Part shown: piece by piece, positions 47,534 through 56,610 of the stretch
Position numbering within the stretch: the stretch's first letter is position 1
Layout of the letters: each line of letters begins with the position of its first letter
From: Thalassospira povalilytica
GTDB taxonomy: Bacteria > Pseudomonadota > Alphaproteobacteria > Rhodospirillales > Thalassospiraceae
Length of the DNA stretch: 64,000 bases
Direction: 5' to 3'
Assembly: GCF_002844235.1 (NCBI RefSeq)
Contig: NZ_PGTS01000001.1
Span: forward strand, 496,001 to 560,000
Made by a program: the position numbers and the translations under genes
Notes under the pieces: generated by a model
Told to the model about the DNA's origin: nothing
Seen by the model: only the letters and a program-made list of their open reading frames with translations
Database searches by the model: none

Positions 47534-47989
47534 ATGCTGCGATCGCAGCTTAATGACGCTTTGAAAAAGGCTGTCCTTGCCAAGGATGCCTGCTCCGTTA
47601 CCACCGTGCGCCTCATTCTGGCAGCACTGAAAGAACGCGATATCGCAGCACGGGGCGAAGGCAACACCGATGGCATTTCGGATGACGAAATCATCAATCT
47701 GCTTCAGGCGATGGTGAAACAGCGTCGCGAAAGCATCGAGATGTATACCAAGGGCAACCGTCCCGAGCTTGCCGAACAGGAAGCCGCAGAAATCGCGGTG
47801 ATCGAGAAATTCCTGCCCGCACAGCTTTCCGACGAGGAAATCGAGGAAGCTGTGCGCGGTACGGTAAGCGAAATCGGTGCGACCTGTCTTAAGGATATGG
47901 GGCGCACGATGGCGGCCCTTCGCGAAAAATACAGCGGCACCATGGATTTCGGCAAAGCCGGTGGTGTTGCCAAAAAACTTTTGGGCTAG
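47534..47989 (+). CDS. yqeY: GatB/YqeY domain-containing protein
   Basis: A 151-residue helical protein of the YqeY family, related to the tail domain of GatB. It starts MLRSQLNDALKKAVLAKDA and has the family-typical FLPAQLSDEEIEEAVRGTV and MGRTMAALREKYSGTMDFGKAG. A role in tRNA-dependent amidation is suggested by the homology, but the free-standing protein has no established reaction. It lies upstream of dnaG and rpoD, as in many alphaproteobacteria. Confidence 0.92.
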   Translation: MLRSQLNDALKKAVLAKDACSVTTVRLILAALKERDIAARGEGNTDGISDDEIINLLQAMVKQRRESIEMYTKGNRPELAEQEAAEIAVIEKFLPAQLSDEEIEEAVRGTVSEIGATCLKDMGRTMAALREKYSGTMDFGKAGGVAKKLLG

Positions 47990-48013
47990 TCCCGGAAGAC
48001 CTATCTTTATTTA

Positions 48014-48045
48014 GAAAGCCGGGCGTGTAAAATCGTCCGGCTTTC
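48014..48045 (+). terminator. Possible weak terminator after yqeY
   Basis: AAAGCCGG and CCGGCTTT (with C-GT inside) pair across a loop of about 14 nt, followed by CGTCGTCC. The T tract is nearly absent, so it may be only an mRNA-stabilising hairpin. Confidence 0.35.
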
Positions 48046-48158
48046 GTCGTCCCAGAGCCGGCACTTCGCACAGACGAATTCATAATGCCGCGCCGGGACA
48101 AGGACCAACAACAGGGTTGCGCATGTGCGCAACAGCATCATCACGGGATCGGGACATC

Positions 48159-50048
48159 ATGAGCTTTCCCCAGTCGTTTCTGGACGACCTGCGGGCACGG
48201 GTCGGACTGGCAGATATTGTCGGTTCATCGGTGAAGCTGATCAAACGCGGCCGGGAATATTCCGGGCTGTGCCCATTCCATTCCGAAAAATCCCCGTCCT
48301 TTACGGTCAATGAACAAAAGGGCTTCTATCACTGCTTTGGCTGCGGGGCGCACGGGGATGTCATCAGTTTTGTGATGAATACCCGCGGGCTGACCTTTGT
48401 CGAGGCGGTCGAGGTGCTGGCCAATCAGGTCGGCATGGATGTCCCCAAACCGTCACGCGAAGCCCAGGAACGCGAACAGAAGGCCAAAACCCTTTACGAG
48501 GTGATGGAAGCGGCCTGTGTGTTTTTTGAACGCATGTTGCGCATGCCCGAAGGCAAGGAAGGGCTGGATTATTTTCATCGTCGCGGCCTTGATGACAAAA
48601 CCATCGCTGAATTCCGCCTGGGATTTGCGCCCGACAATCGCGGCGCGCTGAAGGCGGCACTCAAACGCGAAGATATCGACGAAAAGCTGATGATCGAGGC
48701 CGGGCTTCTGATCGAACCCGAAGATAGCGGTCGGCAAAGCTATGACCGGTTCCGCGGGCGGGTGATGTTCCCGATCCTTGACCGGCGTGGGCGGGTGGTG
48801 GCGTTTGGCGGGCGCGTGATGGGCGATGCCAAGCCGAAATACCTTAACAGTCCGGATACGCCGCTGTTTCACAAGGGGCGCCTTCTTTATGGCCTGCCCC
48901 AGGCGCGCGAAGCTGCCCGTCACGATGCACCGATCATTGTGACCGAAGGCTATATGGATGTTATTGCCCTGCACCGGGCCGGGTTCCGCGGGGCGGTGGC
49001 GCCGCTTGGCACCGCGGTTACCGAAGAACAGATTGGCGAGCTTTGGAAAATGACCAACGAGCCGATCCTGTGTCTGGACGGGGATGCGGCCGGGAAACGT
49101 GCAGCTGTGCGTGCGGCGGAACGGGCACTTCCGATCCTGCGGCCGGGCAAGTCATTGCTGTTTTCCATTCTGCCCGAGGGCGAAGACCCCGACAGTCTGA
49201 TGGGCGCACCGGGCGGGTTTGAGAATTTCAAAAAGATCATTGAACAGGCCGTGCCACTGGCCGAGCTGGTCTGGCGCATGGATGTGGGGGCGCACAAGAT
49301 CGATACCCCGGAACGGCGGGCCGCCCTTGAGGCCGATATCAATCAGCGGATTTCGGTGATTGCCGACGAGGCAGTGCGCAGCCAGTACAAGTCGATGTTC
49401 AATGATCGCATCTGGAAATTGTTCAAGGGCGACCGCGGCGGCAACACGGCCGGTCGCGGGGCATCTGGCGGCGGTTATCAAAATAAAAAACCCGCACGGG
49501 GTGGCAAACGCGGAAAAAATGACCATTTCTGGGGTCCGGCCGGAAAAGCCGTACCGGGCATGTCGCGACCGCCAATGCAGAAGAAGCGCGATCTACAGGA
49601 CTCCATTCTTTTGCTGACGCTGATCAATCATCCTGCCCTGCATGATGAGATCGGTGAACAGCTTGGAATCTATAGTTGTGCAGACTCCGCGCTTGACAAT
49701 CTTCGTCGGGCCGTCTTAAAGCTGCTTGATGACGATCCTGGACTTGATTCCGATTCAATCCGGGCTCATTTGGAGCGCGACGGGCTGTCAGAGACAGTTT
49801 TGCGGGTGGTTAGTGCGGATGTAATCGCGCACGCTGCTTTCGCCAAGCCCGAAACGCCGCTGGAACGGGCCAGAACGGGTTGGAAACAGGTTTTTTCCAT
49901 GGCTGTAAGCTCCCTGGAGGACGAAGAGGCAAAATACGCCGTCCGACAGTTGGCAGCAGATATCAGTCAGGAAGAATGGGAGAGGTTTTCTCACAGGCGT
50001 GAGGATCTCGCCCGTCGCCGGGAAAAAGTGTTTAAGCTCGACGACTGA
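48159..50048 (+). CDS. dnaG: DNA primase
   Basis: A 629-residue replicative primase. The N-terminal zinc-binding domain has Cys38, His41, Cys59 and Cys62 (LCPFHSEKSPSF, HCFGCGAHGD). The RNA-polymerase/TOPRIM core shows EGYMDVIALHRAG and LCLDGDAAGKRAA with the metal-binding acidic residues. The C-terminal DnaB-interaction region starts after a Gly/Lys-rich linker (GRGASGGGYQNKKPARGG). The ATG at 48159 is preferred to an in-frame start 42 nt earlier. It precedes rpoD in a macromolecular-synthesis arrangement. Confidence 0.97.
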   Translation: MSFPQSFLDDLRARVGLADIVGSSVKLIKRGREYSGLCPFHSEKSPSFTVNEQKGFYHCFGCGAHGDVISFVMNTRGLTFVEAVEVLANQVGMDVPKPSREAQEREQKAKTLYEVMEAACVFFERMLRMPEGKEGLDYFHRRGLDDKTIAEFRLGFAPDNRGALKAALKREDIDEKLMIEAGLLIEPEDSGRQSYDRFRGRVMFPILDRRGRVVAFGGRVMGDAKPKYLNSPDTPLFHKGRLLYGLPQAREAARHDAPIIVTEGYMDVIALHRAGFRGAVAPLGTAVTEEQIGELWKMTNEPILCLDGDAAGKRAAVRAAERALPILRPGKSLLFSILPEGEDPDSLMGAPGGFENFKKIIEQAVPLAELVWRMDVGAHKIDTPERRAALEADINQRISVIADEAVRSQYKSMFNDRIWKLFKGDRGGNTAGRGASGGGYQNKKPARGGKRGKNDHFWGPAGKAVPGMSRPPMQKKRDLQDSILLLTLINHPALHDEIGEQLGIYSCADSALDNLRRAVLKLLDDDPGLDSDSIRAHLERDGLSETVLRVVSADVIAHAAFAKPETPLERARTGWKQVFSMAVSSLEDEEAKYAVRQLAADISQEEWERFSHRREDLARRREKVFKLDD

Positions 50049-50162
50049 TCTTTGGGTGCCTTGCATTCAGGATCGGCGATCGGGCTATTTGTGATTTGCG
50101 CTGAAAAGACAGTGCGTGGGACAACAACGGTACGAACGTACCCAGCGGGAAACGGGGAATAG

Positions 50163-52220
50163 ATGTCGTCTAAGACTTCGAACGCTGAAGAGAAAAAGAA
50201 CTCTTCTGAAAACGCAGACGGACCTCTTCTCGATACATATAAAGCGGCCATCAAAAAGCTCATTGCCAAGGGCAAGGAGAAAGGCCACATCTCTGTCGAT
50301 GAGTTGAACGCGGCACTGCCGTCAGAACATTTCTCCTCTGAGCAGATCGAAGACGTGATGAGCAATCTCAACGAGATGGGCATCAATGTCATCGATGGTG
50401 ATGAGGCCGATGACAATGATGACGACAACGACGATTCCGACAACGATCCGAGTGGCAATATTTCTGCCGATGATGTTGGCCGTACCGATGACCCGGTACG
50501 TATGTATCTGCGCGAGATGGGCAGTGTCGAACTGCTGTCGCGTGAAGGCGAAATCGCCATTGCCAAGCGTATCGAGGCCGGCCGTGACATGATGATTGGC
50601 GGGATTTGCGAATCCCCGCTGACCATTCGTGCGATCGTGAACTGGCATGATCAGCTTCAGGCTGGTGAGCTTTTGCTCCGTGATGTCATTGACCTTGAGA
50701 CCACCTATGGCGGTGGCCCGGATGCCGAAATCGGTGCCGAGGAAGGCGAGGACGAAGACGTTGATGCAGAGGCAGATGTCGAAAGCTTTGACTCTGCCAA
50801 TGATGATGAGGACGAAGACGCCGAAACCGAAACCCCCGATGCGATCGGTGGTGAGGAAACCGAAGAGGAAGAGGACGATGAGTCCGAAGACTCCGAAGGT
50901 GAAGAAGGCGGCGAAGGCGATGATGAGGACGAAGACGAGAACGAGCAGGTCAATGTTTCGCTTTCCAAGATGGAAGAGGAACTGACCGAGCAGGTTCTCG
51001 AGAAATTCGAACTGATCGCCAAGACCTATGAGAAGCTGCACAAGGCGCAGGAACAGCGTCTGGTGGCGCTGAACAAGGGTGAGACCGTTCCGGCGGCGAC
51101 CGAGAAGCGCTATACCAAGCTCAAGAACGAGATGGTCGAGCTGATGGAAGATGTTCACCTGAACAATTTCCGTATCGAAGAGCTTCTTGACCATCTGACC
51201 GGCCTTAACAACCGTCTTCTGGGTCTTGAGGGCAAGCTTCTGCGCTTTGCCGATCGTTGCAAGATCAAGCGTCCGGACTTCGTCAAACAGTATCAGGGCA
51301 ATGAACTTGACCCGAACTGGATGGAACGTGTTGCCGGTCTGCCGGGCAAGGGCTGGAAAACCTTTATCGAACGCTATCCCGAAGAAATCGCCAAGCTGCG
51401 CGAAGATATCGGTGGTGTTTCGGCCGAGGTCGGTCTTCCGATTTCCGAGTTCCGCCGTGTTTACGGTGTTGTAAACAAGGGCGAACGCGAAGCCGGCCGT
51501 GCGAAAAAGGAAATGATCGAGGCCAACCTGCGTCTCGTGATTTCGATCGCCAAGAAATATACCAACCGCGGTCTTCAGTTCCTTGACCTTATTCAGGAAG
51601 GCAATATCGGCCTGATGAAGGCGGTGGACAAATTCGAATACCGTCGCGGTTACAAATTCTCGACCTATGCGACCTGGTGGATCCGTCAGGCTATTACCCG
51701 CTCGATCGCGGACCAGGCCCGTACGATCCGTATTCCGGTTCACATGATCGAAACCATCAACAAGCTGGTGCGTACCTCGCGCCAGATGCTGCATGAAATC
51801 GGTCGTGAGCCGACCCCGGAAGAGCTGGCAGAAAAGCTTCAGATGCCGCTTGAAAAGGTTCGCAAGGTTCTGAAAATTGCCAAGGAGCCGATCTCGCTCG
51901 AGACCCCGATCGGGGACGAGGAAGACAGCCATCTTGGCGATTTCATCGAAGACAAGAACGCCGTTCAGCCGCTTGATGCAGCGATCCAGGCCAACCTGCG
52001 TGAAACCACCACGCGCGTTCTGGCATCGCTCACCCCGCGTGAAGAACGTGTTCTGCGTATGCGTTTCGGGATCGGCATGAATACCGACCACACCCTTGAG
52101 GAAGTTGGTCAGCAGTTCTCTGTTACCCGTGAACGTATCCGTCAGATCGAGGCAAAAGCACTGCGCAAGCTCAAACATCCGTCGCGCTCGCGCAAGCTGC
52201 GGTCGTTCCTCGATTATTAA
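50163..52220 (+). CDS. rpoD: RNA polymerase primary sigma factor
   Basis: A 685-residue sigma-70. Region 1.1 covers about 20-80, region 1.2 begins at [11 protein letters not shown] (110-120), region 2 holds [16 protein letters not shown] and [18 protein letters not shown], region 3 [16 protein letters not shown] and region 4 [22 protein letters not shown]. The non-conserved insertion between 1.2 and 2 is unusually acidic: residues 187-262 are almost only Glu, Asp, Ser, Gly and Ala. Start at 50163 follows ACGGGGAATAG. A strong terminator follows. Confidence 0.98.
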   Translation: MSSKTSNAEEKKNSSENADGPLLDTYKAAIKKLIAKGKEKGHISVDELNAALPSEHFSSEQIEDVMSNLNEMGINVIDGDEADDNDDDNDDSDNDPSGNISADDVGRTDDPVRMYLREMGSVELLSREGEIAIAKRIEAGRDMMIGGICESPLTIRAIVNWHDQLQAGELLLRDVIDLETTYGGGPDAEIGAEEGEDEDVDAEADVESFDSANDDEDEDAETETPDAIGGEETEEEEDDESEDSEGEEGGEGDDEDEDENEQVNVSLSKMEEELTEQVLEKFELIAKTYEKLHKAQEQRLVALNKGETVPAATEKRYTKLKNEMVELMEDVHLNNFRIEELLDHLTGLNNRLLGLEGKLLRFADRCKIKRPDFVKQYQGNELDPNWMERVAGLPGKGWKTFIERYPEEIAKLREDIGGVSAEVGLPISEFRRVYGVVNKGEREAGRAKKEMIEANLRLVISIAKKYTNRGLQFLDLIQEGNIGLMKAVDKFEYRRGYKFSTYATWWIRQAITRSIADQARTIRIPVHMIETINKLVRTSRQMLHEIGREPTPEELAEKLQMPLEKVRKVLKIAKEPISLETPIGDEEDSHLGDFIEDKNAVQPLDAAIQANLRETTTRVLASLTPREERVLRMRFGIGMNTDHTLEEVGQQFSVTRERIRQIEAKALRKLKHPSRSRKLRSFLDY

Positions 52221-52276
52221 TAGGATTACAGGCGACGTTCGGGCTTGACCTTGGCCGGAAAATCGCTAGTTTTCGG

Positions 52277-52310
52277 GACCGCACCGGTAATCCGGTGCGG
52301 TCTTTTCTTT
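52277..52310 (+). terminator. Terminator of rpoD
   Basis: GACCGCACCGG and CCGGTGCGGTC form a perfect 11-bp stem with a TAAT loop, followed by TTTTCTTT. Confidence 0.9.
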
Positions 52311-52332
52311 ACCCTGACACATCTTGTCTTGG

Positions 52333-52409
52333 GGGCCCGTAGCTCAATTGGTTAGAGCCGACCGCTCATAACGGTCTGGTTGGGGGTTCAAGTCCCTCCG
52401 GGCCTACCA
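52333..52409 (+). tRNA. tRNA with CAU anticodon (Met elongator or lysidine-Ile2)
   Basis: A 77-nt cloverleaf including encoded CCA. Acceptor strand GGGCCCG pairs with CGGGCCT with a G1-U72 wobble, D arm GCTC/GAGC, anticodon stem GACCG/CGGTC around CTCATAA, and T arm GGGGG/CCCTC around TTCAAGT. It is not an initiator: the C1-A72 mismatch and three G-C pairs of the anticodon stem are absent. CAU can be elongator Met or Ile2 (lysidine-modified); the position after rpoD and the GGGCC...AATTGGTTAGAGC body favour Ile2, but I am not sure. Confidence 0.85.
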
Positions 52410-52597
52410 TTTTTCCCGAAAATTTATGCCGCCTGAAGCCGACGCATATATGCGTCGGTACCGCCAATGGTTTGTCATAATTCGGGGGTATGGAGCACAA
52501 AACCCCGATTTCTTTGATAGCCACTCCGACTGCGAAGCAAGATATTTATGCTTCGCTTGACGTGTAGTTAACTGGCCAAGCTTTTAGCTTCCGTCTG

Positions 52598-53791
52598 TCA
52601 TGTTCTTTTTTTGAGCAATAGTGGTCCATACAGAAGTGCGAAACCAGTGAAACTCGCAACCCACAAAGCGGCAGAAATTCCGTAAAGAGACATCGAAAAT
52701 GTGGGCAGAAAACCAGCTGTAACCCGCGTTAGCGTCGCTAAAATGATGCAGGCATACAAAGAAGTTGTGCCTGCGCCGCCTACCAGATCGCTACCAGTAT
52801 GCCCCAACGTGGCTCGCGTCATTACCGCAATTGTCATCACACCGATCGCACCCCCCATCCAGAGATGCTGTGCCGAGGCGCTATCCATCAGTGAGGGCAT
52901 GAGGGTTGCGACTGCAAGTGCAACAGCCCCCAAGGGGACAAACGCGTATCCAACGTGCAGAATCCATACAAGTGGCTCTTTCCCTGTTTGATGTCCTTGC
53001 CAGCGTGATAGGCGCACAAAATGAAGGCTGCCTGCGAGAGCAAGTGCCAGGGCAGTAAAGTCCTCGAAAGGGAAAACGACCCAAAGCATTACCGCAACAA
53101 ACAACATGACCAGACAGGCCATATCAAATTTTCCAACCTGTGCAGGAAGTGAAGTTACTTTTTGTTTGGCGAGCCAGTTTCGGGTGAAAGATGGAACGAT
53201 GCGTCCACCAATCAATGCTACCAGCATGATGCTCGCAGCCAGACCCAGACGCAAACCTACGCCTTGTGCCGCGTATTCTCCCTGCAAGATTTCCCAATGA
53301 AAAACTGCATTGCCGAGGACCACAGTCCCAAGCAGCCCGAGGACGATAAAATTGCGTTTGCTTTTTCCTGCGATGACTTCTCGTGCAATCATCAAGGCAA
53401 AGACGATCAAAAATGACAAATCGATGGAAACAACAATGCCAGCAGGAAAATGTGCTGCGAGCAAAATTACAATACGCCCTGCCATCCAAAGCAACACAAG
53501 CATTCCCAAACGTCGATTGCGAATAGGAAGCCGTCCTGTCCAGTTGGGAACAGCAGTTAGCATGAAACCTGCAATGACGGCGCCAAGATATCCGAAGAGG
53601 AACTCATGTGCGTGCCAGGAGACGATATCAAACGTCAGAGGTAACGCGATGACATTCATGAGCAAAAGTACCCAGATGATCATCGCAGCGGCCGCCCAAA
53701 TCGAACTGAGCAAAAAGAACGGTCGAAAGCCGTGGCTGAGGAAGCCTGTATTCCCTTGCTGCGGTTCCTGAATCCTGATTTTGGTTGCCAT
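52598..53791 (-). CDS. nnrS: NnrS family membrane protein
   Basis: A 397-residue polytopic membrane protein of the NnrS family, with about 12 helices. Characteristic segments are LSHGFRPFFLLSSIW, WHAHEFLFGYLGAVIAGFMLTAVPNWTG and MTRATLGHTGS, with His residues that bind heme and copper in Rhodobacter NnrS. NnrS proteins ease nitrosative stress in denitrifiers. It is third in a minus-strand set after the Crp/Fnr regulator and the CMD-like protein. The DNA here is visibly more AT-rich than the core (25 of 60 G+C in 53401-53460 by hand count). Confidence 0.92.
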   Translation of the reverse strand: MATKIRIQEPQQGNTGFLSHGFRPFFLLSSIWAAAAMIIWVLLLMNVIALPLTFDIVSWHAHEFLFGYLGAVIAGFMLTAVPNWTGRLPIRNRRLGMLVLLWMAGRIVILLAAHFPAGIVVSIDLSFLIVFALMIAREVIAGKSKRNFIVLGLLGTVVLGNAVFHWEILQGEYAAQGVGLRLGLAASIMLVALIGGRIVPSFTRNWLAKQKVTSLPAQVGKFDMACLVMLFVAVMLWVVFPFEDFTALALALAGSLHFVRLSRWQGHQTGKEPLVWILHVGYAFVPLGAVALAVATLMPSLMDSASAQHLWMGGAIGVMTIAVMTRATLGHTGSDLVGGAGTTSLYACIILATLTRVTAGFLPTFSMSLYGISAALWVASFTGFALLYGPLLLKKRT

Positions 53792-53914
53792 TTCTGCACC
53801 TTAATGTTTCTAGGCAAATTGGCGTTTCCAGACAAAAGCCGCCTGACGCCGAGACGCAACACAAAAAGTTGGTTGCGTGAGCCTGTTCAATTCCTAAGGT
53901 GCTCAAGGAACCTG

Positions 53915-54220
53915 TTAGATGTCTTCGATCCAGGTTTTGGCAGCAACTGCACGTGGCAAACCGGCTGGTCCAATCGACAGCATCGCGACTTGCAACAAGT
54001 CATCAAGCCCGATGCCTTCTGCCTTCGCACGCCGGGTATGGGAATGCACAGCGCCCTCTGAACCAAGACCAATTGCCAACGCAAGTTTTACAAGACGACG
54101 TTCACGGTCTGTCAGTGGGCCTGCTTCTGCTGTCGCCTTACCAAGATCAGCATAAGCCATCCAAATATCCGGATACTGTTCCGCCAATGTTCCTGCAGCA
54201 CCGGGCATAGATTTAACCAT
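53915..54220 (-). CDS. Carboxymuconolactone decarboxylase-like protein lacking the CxxC pair
   Basis: A 101-residue helical protein of the CMD/AhpD fold (LTDRERRLVKLALAIGLGSEG, HSHTRRAKAEGIGLDDLLQVAMLSIGPAGLPRA). At the place of CxxCxxxH it reads Ser54, Ala57 and His61, so thiol peroxidase chemistry is impossible. It may bind a ligand or act on a lactone. It starts 11 nt after the Crp/Fnr gene and precedes nnrS by 123 nt, so it is probably part of the nitrate/NO response. Confidence 0.85.
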   Translation of the reverse strand: MVKSMPGAAGTLAEQYPDIWMAYADLGKATAEAGPLTDRERRLVKLALAIGLGSEGAVHSHTRRAKAEGIGLDDLLQVAMLSIGPAGLPRAVAAKTWIEDI

Positions 54221-54231
54221 AACTTCGCTCC

Positions 54232-54930
54232 TTACGTTTGATTGTCGTCAATAAGAGTTGTCGGTTTGGCGAACTTTTCGAGCTCGGTAATATCACTTAA
54301 CTCAACGTTCTCCCCGCTCACGGCTACCCCGTATGCTTGCAAGGCTTTGAAAGCACGGCTCAGGTTTTCAGGTGTCATTCCCAAAACAGAGGCAAGCTGA
54401 CGCTTTTCGAGGTCCAAAGCAAAGTGTTGAGCGCCATTGTGGTCTTTGGAGCGACTGAGCAGGTAGTTTGCAAGTCGTTCAAGTGCTGTGCGCAGTTTCA
54501 AGTTTTTTGTGGTCTTGATTACTGAGCGATAGCAAGCGGCCAGTTCAACCACCACTGCACGTGCAAAACCCGCATCCAGATCGAAAATTTCGCGGACATC
54601 TTGACTGGGTATCATCACGATACGGCTTTTTTCCATGGTTCGGGCTGACATCAAGTAGCGTGCATCACGGATTGTCGCCGCCAGAATGAAGGTCGACACA
54701 GGTTTGACAATTGAGACACTGGTTTCTCGGTTATTCCAACTGGAGAAAAGGTCAACTGAACCCAAAACGAGTACATGCAGAAAGTCGGCCTCTTCGCCTT
54801 CTGTGATCAAGTCAACATGCGGCGGAAAAGTTTGCAGATAGGCGCCACGCATCAGCTTGGCGTAACTCTCGTCGCTCATATCTGCGAAGAGATCAAGGCT
54901 ACGTACCTCCGGGAAGGTCGAATCGAGCAT
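54232..54930 (-). CDS. Crp/Fnr family regulator of nitrate respiration (NarR/Dnr-like)
   Basis: A 232-residue Crp/Fnr protein. The cyclic-nucleotide-like effector domain covers 5-120, the dimer helix 125-150 and the HTH 165-215. The recognition helix ENLSRAFK has the E-xx-SR of FNR, predicting TTGAT-N4-ATCAA targets. Only one Cys (in AACYRS) is present and no N-terminal cluster, so it is not an oxygen-sensing FNR; NarR of Paracoccus and the heme-dependent Dnr/NnrR are the closer analogies. The ATG at 54930 follows TGAGGAAC; an in-frame start 33 nt earlier is less likely. It is divergent from narK and has a box 46 nt upstream of its start. Confidence 0.9.
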   Translation of the reverse strand: MLDSTFPEVRSLDLFADMSDESYAKLMRGAYLQTFPPHVDLITEGEEADFLHVLVLGSVDLFSSWNNRETSVSIVKPVSTFILAATIRDARYLMSARTMEKSRIVMIPSQDVREIFDLDAGFARAVVVELAACYRSVIKTTKNLKLRTALERLANYLLSRSKDHNGAQHFALDLEKRQLASVLGMTPENLSRAFKALQAYGVAVSGENVELSDITELEKFAKPTTLIDDNQT

Positions 54931-54976
54931 TTGTTCCTCACTTCTAACCCTGTTCAGGAACATATCGACCAGTCAC

Positions 54977-54990
54977 TTGATATTTATCAA
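54977..54990. promoter_or_regulatory. Perfect FNR/NarR-type box
   Basis: TTGATATTTATCAA matches the consensus TTGAT-N4-ATCAA exactly. It lies 47 nt upstream of the regulator start at 54930 and about 200 nt before narK, so it is placed for autoregulation. Confidence 0.8.
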
Positions 54991-55091
54991 GCGTCTATTT
55001 GCTCCTGATCTCTCTCTGGCTTGAGCTTTAGCAAATCGTTGCGCGAAATACTTGGCGAGCCTGTTTATTTCACCGAAGGGTTCCATGTTTT

Positions 55092-55105
55092 CTGATTTAG
55101 ATCAA
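55092..55105. promoter_or_regulatory. Near-consensus FNR/NarR-type box before narK
   Basis: CTGATTTAGATCAA differs from TTGAT-N4-ATCAA at one position. Its centre is about 89 nt from the narK start, compatible with an activating site at -41.5 and a leader of about 48 nt. Confidence 0.65.
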
Positions 55106-55187
55106 CCCTGATTGCCCTCGTCTCATTCGATGATCAGCACCGCAGCAAGCGCTGCAATGTGCAGACAGATGTTCGAGGGGATCGACC

Positions 55188-56549
55188 ATGCATACGTTAA
55201 AAGGGGTTTCACGAACTGATCAATATCGTGCCCTAGGTCTTAGCACCTTTGCCTTTACGATATGCTTCGCGGTATGGACAATTTTTTCCATCATCGGGGT
55301 GAAGATCAAACAGGAACTGGGGCTGAGTGACACCCAGTTCGGTTTGCTGGTCGCAACACCAGTTCTGACCGGCTCAGTCAGCCGTATCTTCCTCGGCGTA
55401 TGGACAGAGCAATTTGGCGGTCGAGTCATGTTTCCGCTGCAGATGCTGATCACAGCCGTCTGCGTCTGGCTCCTGACGTCTGTTCACAGTTATGAAATTT
55501 TTCTTGTCGCCGCCCTGGGGCTTGGTCTTGCGGGTGGGTCCTTTATCGTTGGTGTCGCCTATACGTCACGCTGGTTTGAAAAGGAACGTCAAGGTACTGC
55601 TCTGGGTATTTTTGGCGCTGGTAACGTTGGCGCGGCTGTAACGAACTTTGCCGCCCCATTTCTGGTGGTTGCTCTTGGTTGGGAAGGAACGGCCCGTGTA
55701 TATGCCGTTGTCCTTGTCATCACTGCCGTTTTGTTCTTCCTGTTTGCAAAAACCGACCCAGTGCAGCAAGCGCGCAAGGAATCCGGTGAAGGCCCGGTAT
55801 CAGCCAGCTCGCAGCTTGAGCCGCTTAAGAACATTCAGGTCTGGCGTTTTGCAACCTATTACTTCTTCGTTTTTGGTGCCTTTGTCGCACTCGCAAGCTT
55901 TTTGCCACGTTACTATGTCGGCGCCTATGGGCTGGAACTAACGACGGCGGGTGTCTTTGCCGGACTTTATTCGCTGCCTGGCTCGGTCTTTAGAGCACTG
56001 GGTGGCTGGATGTCGGACAAATGGGGGGCACGTGCGGTCATGTATATGACCTTCATCGTCTCCCTGGTCGTCCTGTTCATCATGAGTTACCCGCAGACGA
56101 CCTATCTGGTTTCGGGAATCAACGGCCCCATCGAGTTTAATTTCGGTGTTTCGGTTGGCATGTTTGTCGCCCTGACAGTCGTTCTCGGCTTCGTCATGAG
56201 CCTCGGCAAAGCCGCCGTCTACAAACACATCCCGGTTTACTACCCACATCACGTCGGATCGGTTGGCGGTCTGGTTGGCATGATCGGTGGCCTCGGCGGT
56301 TTCTTCCTGCCAATCGCCTTCGGCGTGCTTCTTGATCTGACCAATGTCTGGACCGCGCCATTCATGCTGCTGTTCGTTCTGGTCGCAGTGTCCACGATCT
56401 GGATGCATGTCGTGATCCGCCGCATGGAACGTTCGCGTCATCCGGCACTGGCCGACGAAAAATACCTTTCGGATGTGCCCGAGAAACCACTGGAAAAGCC
56501 GGAAACTGAAGCCGGCAAGACGTCGGGCGTTACCAAACCTGCTCAGTAA
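55188..56549 (+). CDS. narK: Nitrate/nitrite MFS transporter, NarK1-like
   Basis: A 453-residue major facilitator protein with 12 helices. The nitrate-signature helices read ALGIFGAGNVGAAVTNFAAP (TM5) and MSLGKAAVYKHIP (TM11), and the substrate arginine lies in SVSRIFLGVW (TM2). NarK1-like members behave as nitrate/proton symporters. GAGGGGAT precedes the ATG. Transcription is away from the Crp/Fnr gene; an FNR-type box lies upstream. Its C-terminal tail is Lys/Glu/Pro-rich. The NarK2-like gene follows after 61 nt. Confidence 0.93.
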   Translation: MHTLKGVSRTDQYRALGLSTFAFTICFAVWTIFSIIGVKIKQELGLSDTQFGLLVATPVLTGSVSRIFLGVWTEQFGGRVMFPLQMLITAVCVWLLTSVHSYEIFLVAALGLGLAGGSFIVGVAYTSRWFEKERQGTALGIFGAGNVGAAVTNFAAPFLVVALGWEGTARVYAVVLVITAVLFFLFAKTDPVQQARKESGEGPVSASSQLEPLKNIQVWRFATYYFFVFGAFVALASFLPRYYVGAYGLELTTAGVFAGLYSLPGSVFRALGGWMSDKWGARAVMYMTFIVSLVVLFIMSYPQTTYLVSGINGPIEFNFGVSVGMFVALTVVLGFVMSLGKAAVYKHIPVYYPHHVGSVGGLVGMIGGLGGFFLPIAFGVLLDLTNVWTAPFMLLFVLVAVSTIWMHVVIRRMERSRHPALADEKYLSDVPEKPLEKPETEAGKTSGVTKPAQ

Positions 56550-56557
56550 TGCAAACC

Positions 56558-56582
56558 GGCAGAGCGCAGGTTGCGCTCTGCC
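56558..56582 (+). other. Hairpin between the two narK genes
   Basis: GGCAGAGCGC and GCGCTCTGCC form a perfect 10-bp stem with a 5-nt loop. No T tract follows, so it is not a typical terminator. It may set relative mRNA stability along the narK-narK-narGHJ message. Confidence 0.65.
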
Positions 56583-56610
56583 TCTCCACCAGTTTCATCG
56601 GGAGGTTCCC

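Noticed and set aside
50322-52178. 618-codon minus-strand frame
   Set aside because: Shadow of rpoD; composition mirrors the acidic insertion and no family match is evident.
52410-52597. Attachment-site remnant or integrase near the tRNA
   Set aside because: No repeat of the tRNA 3' end and no integrase frame were found within the window; the island idea rests on position and composition only.
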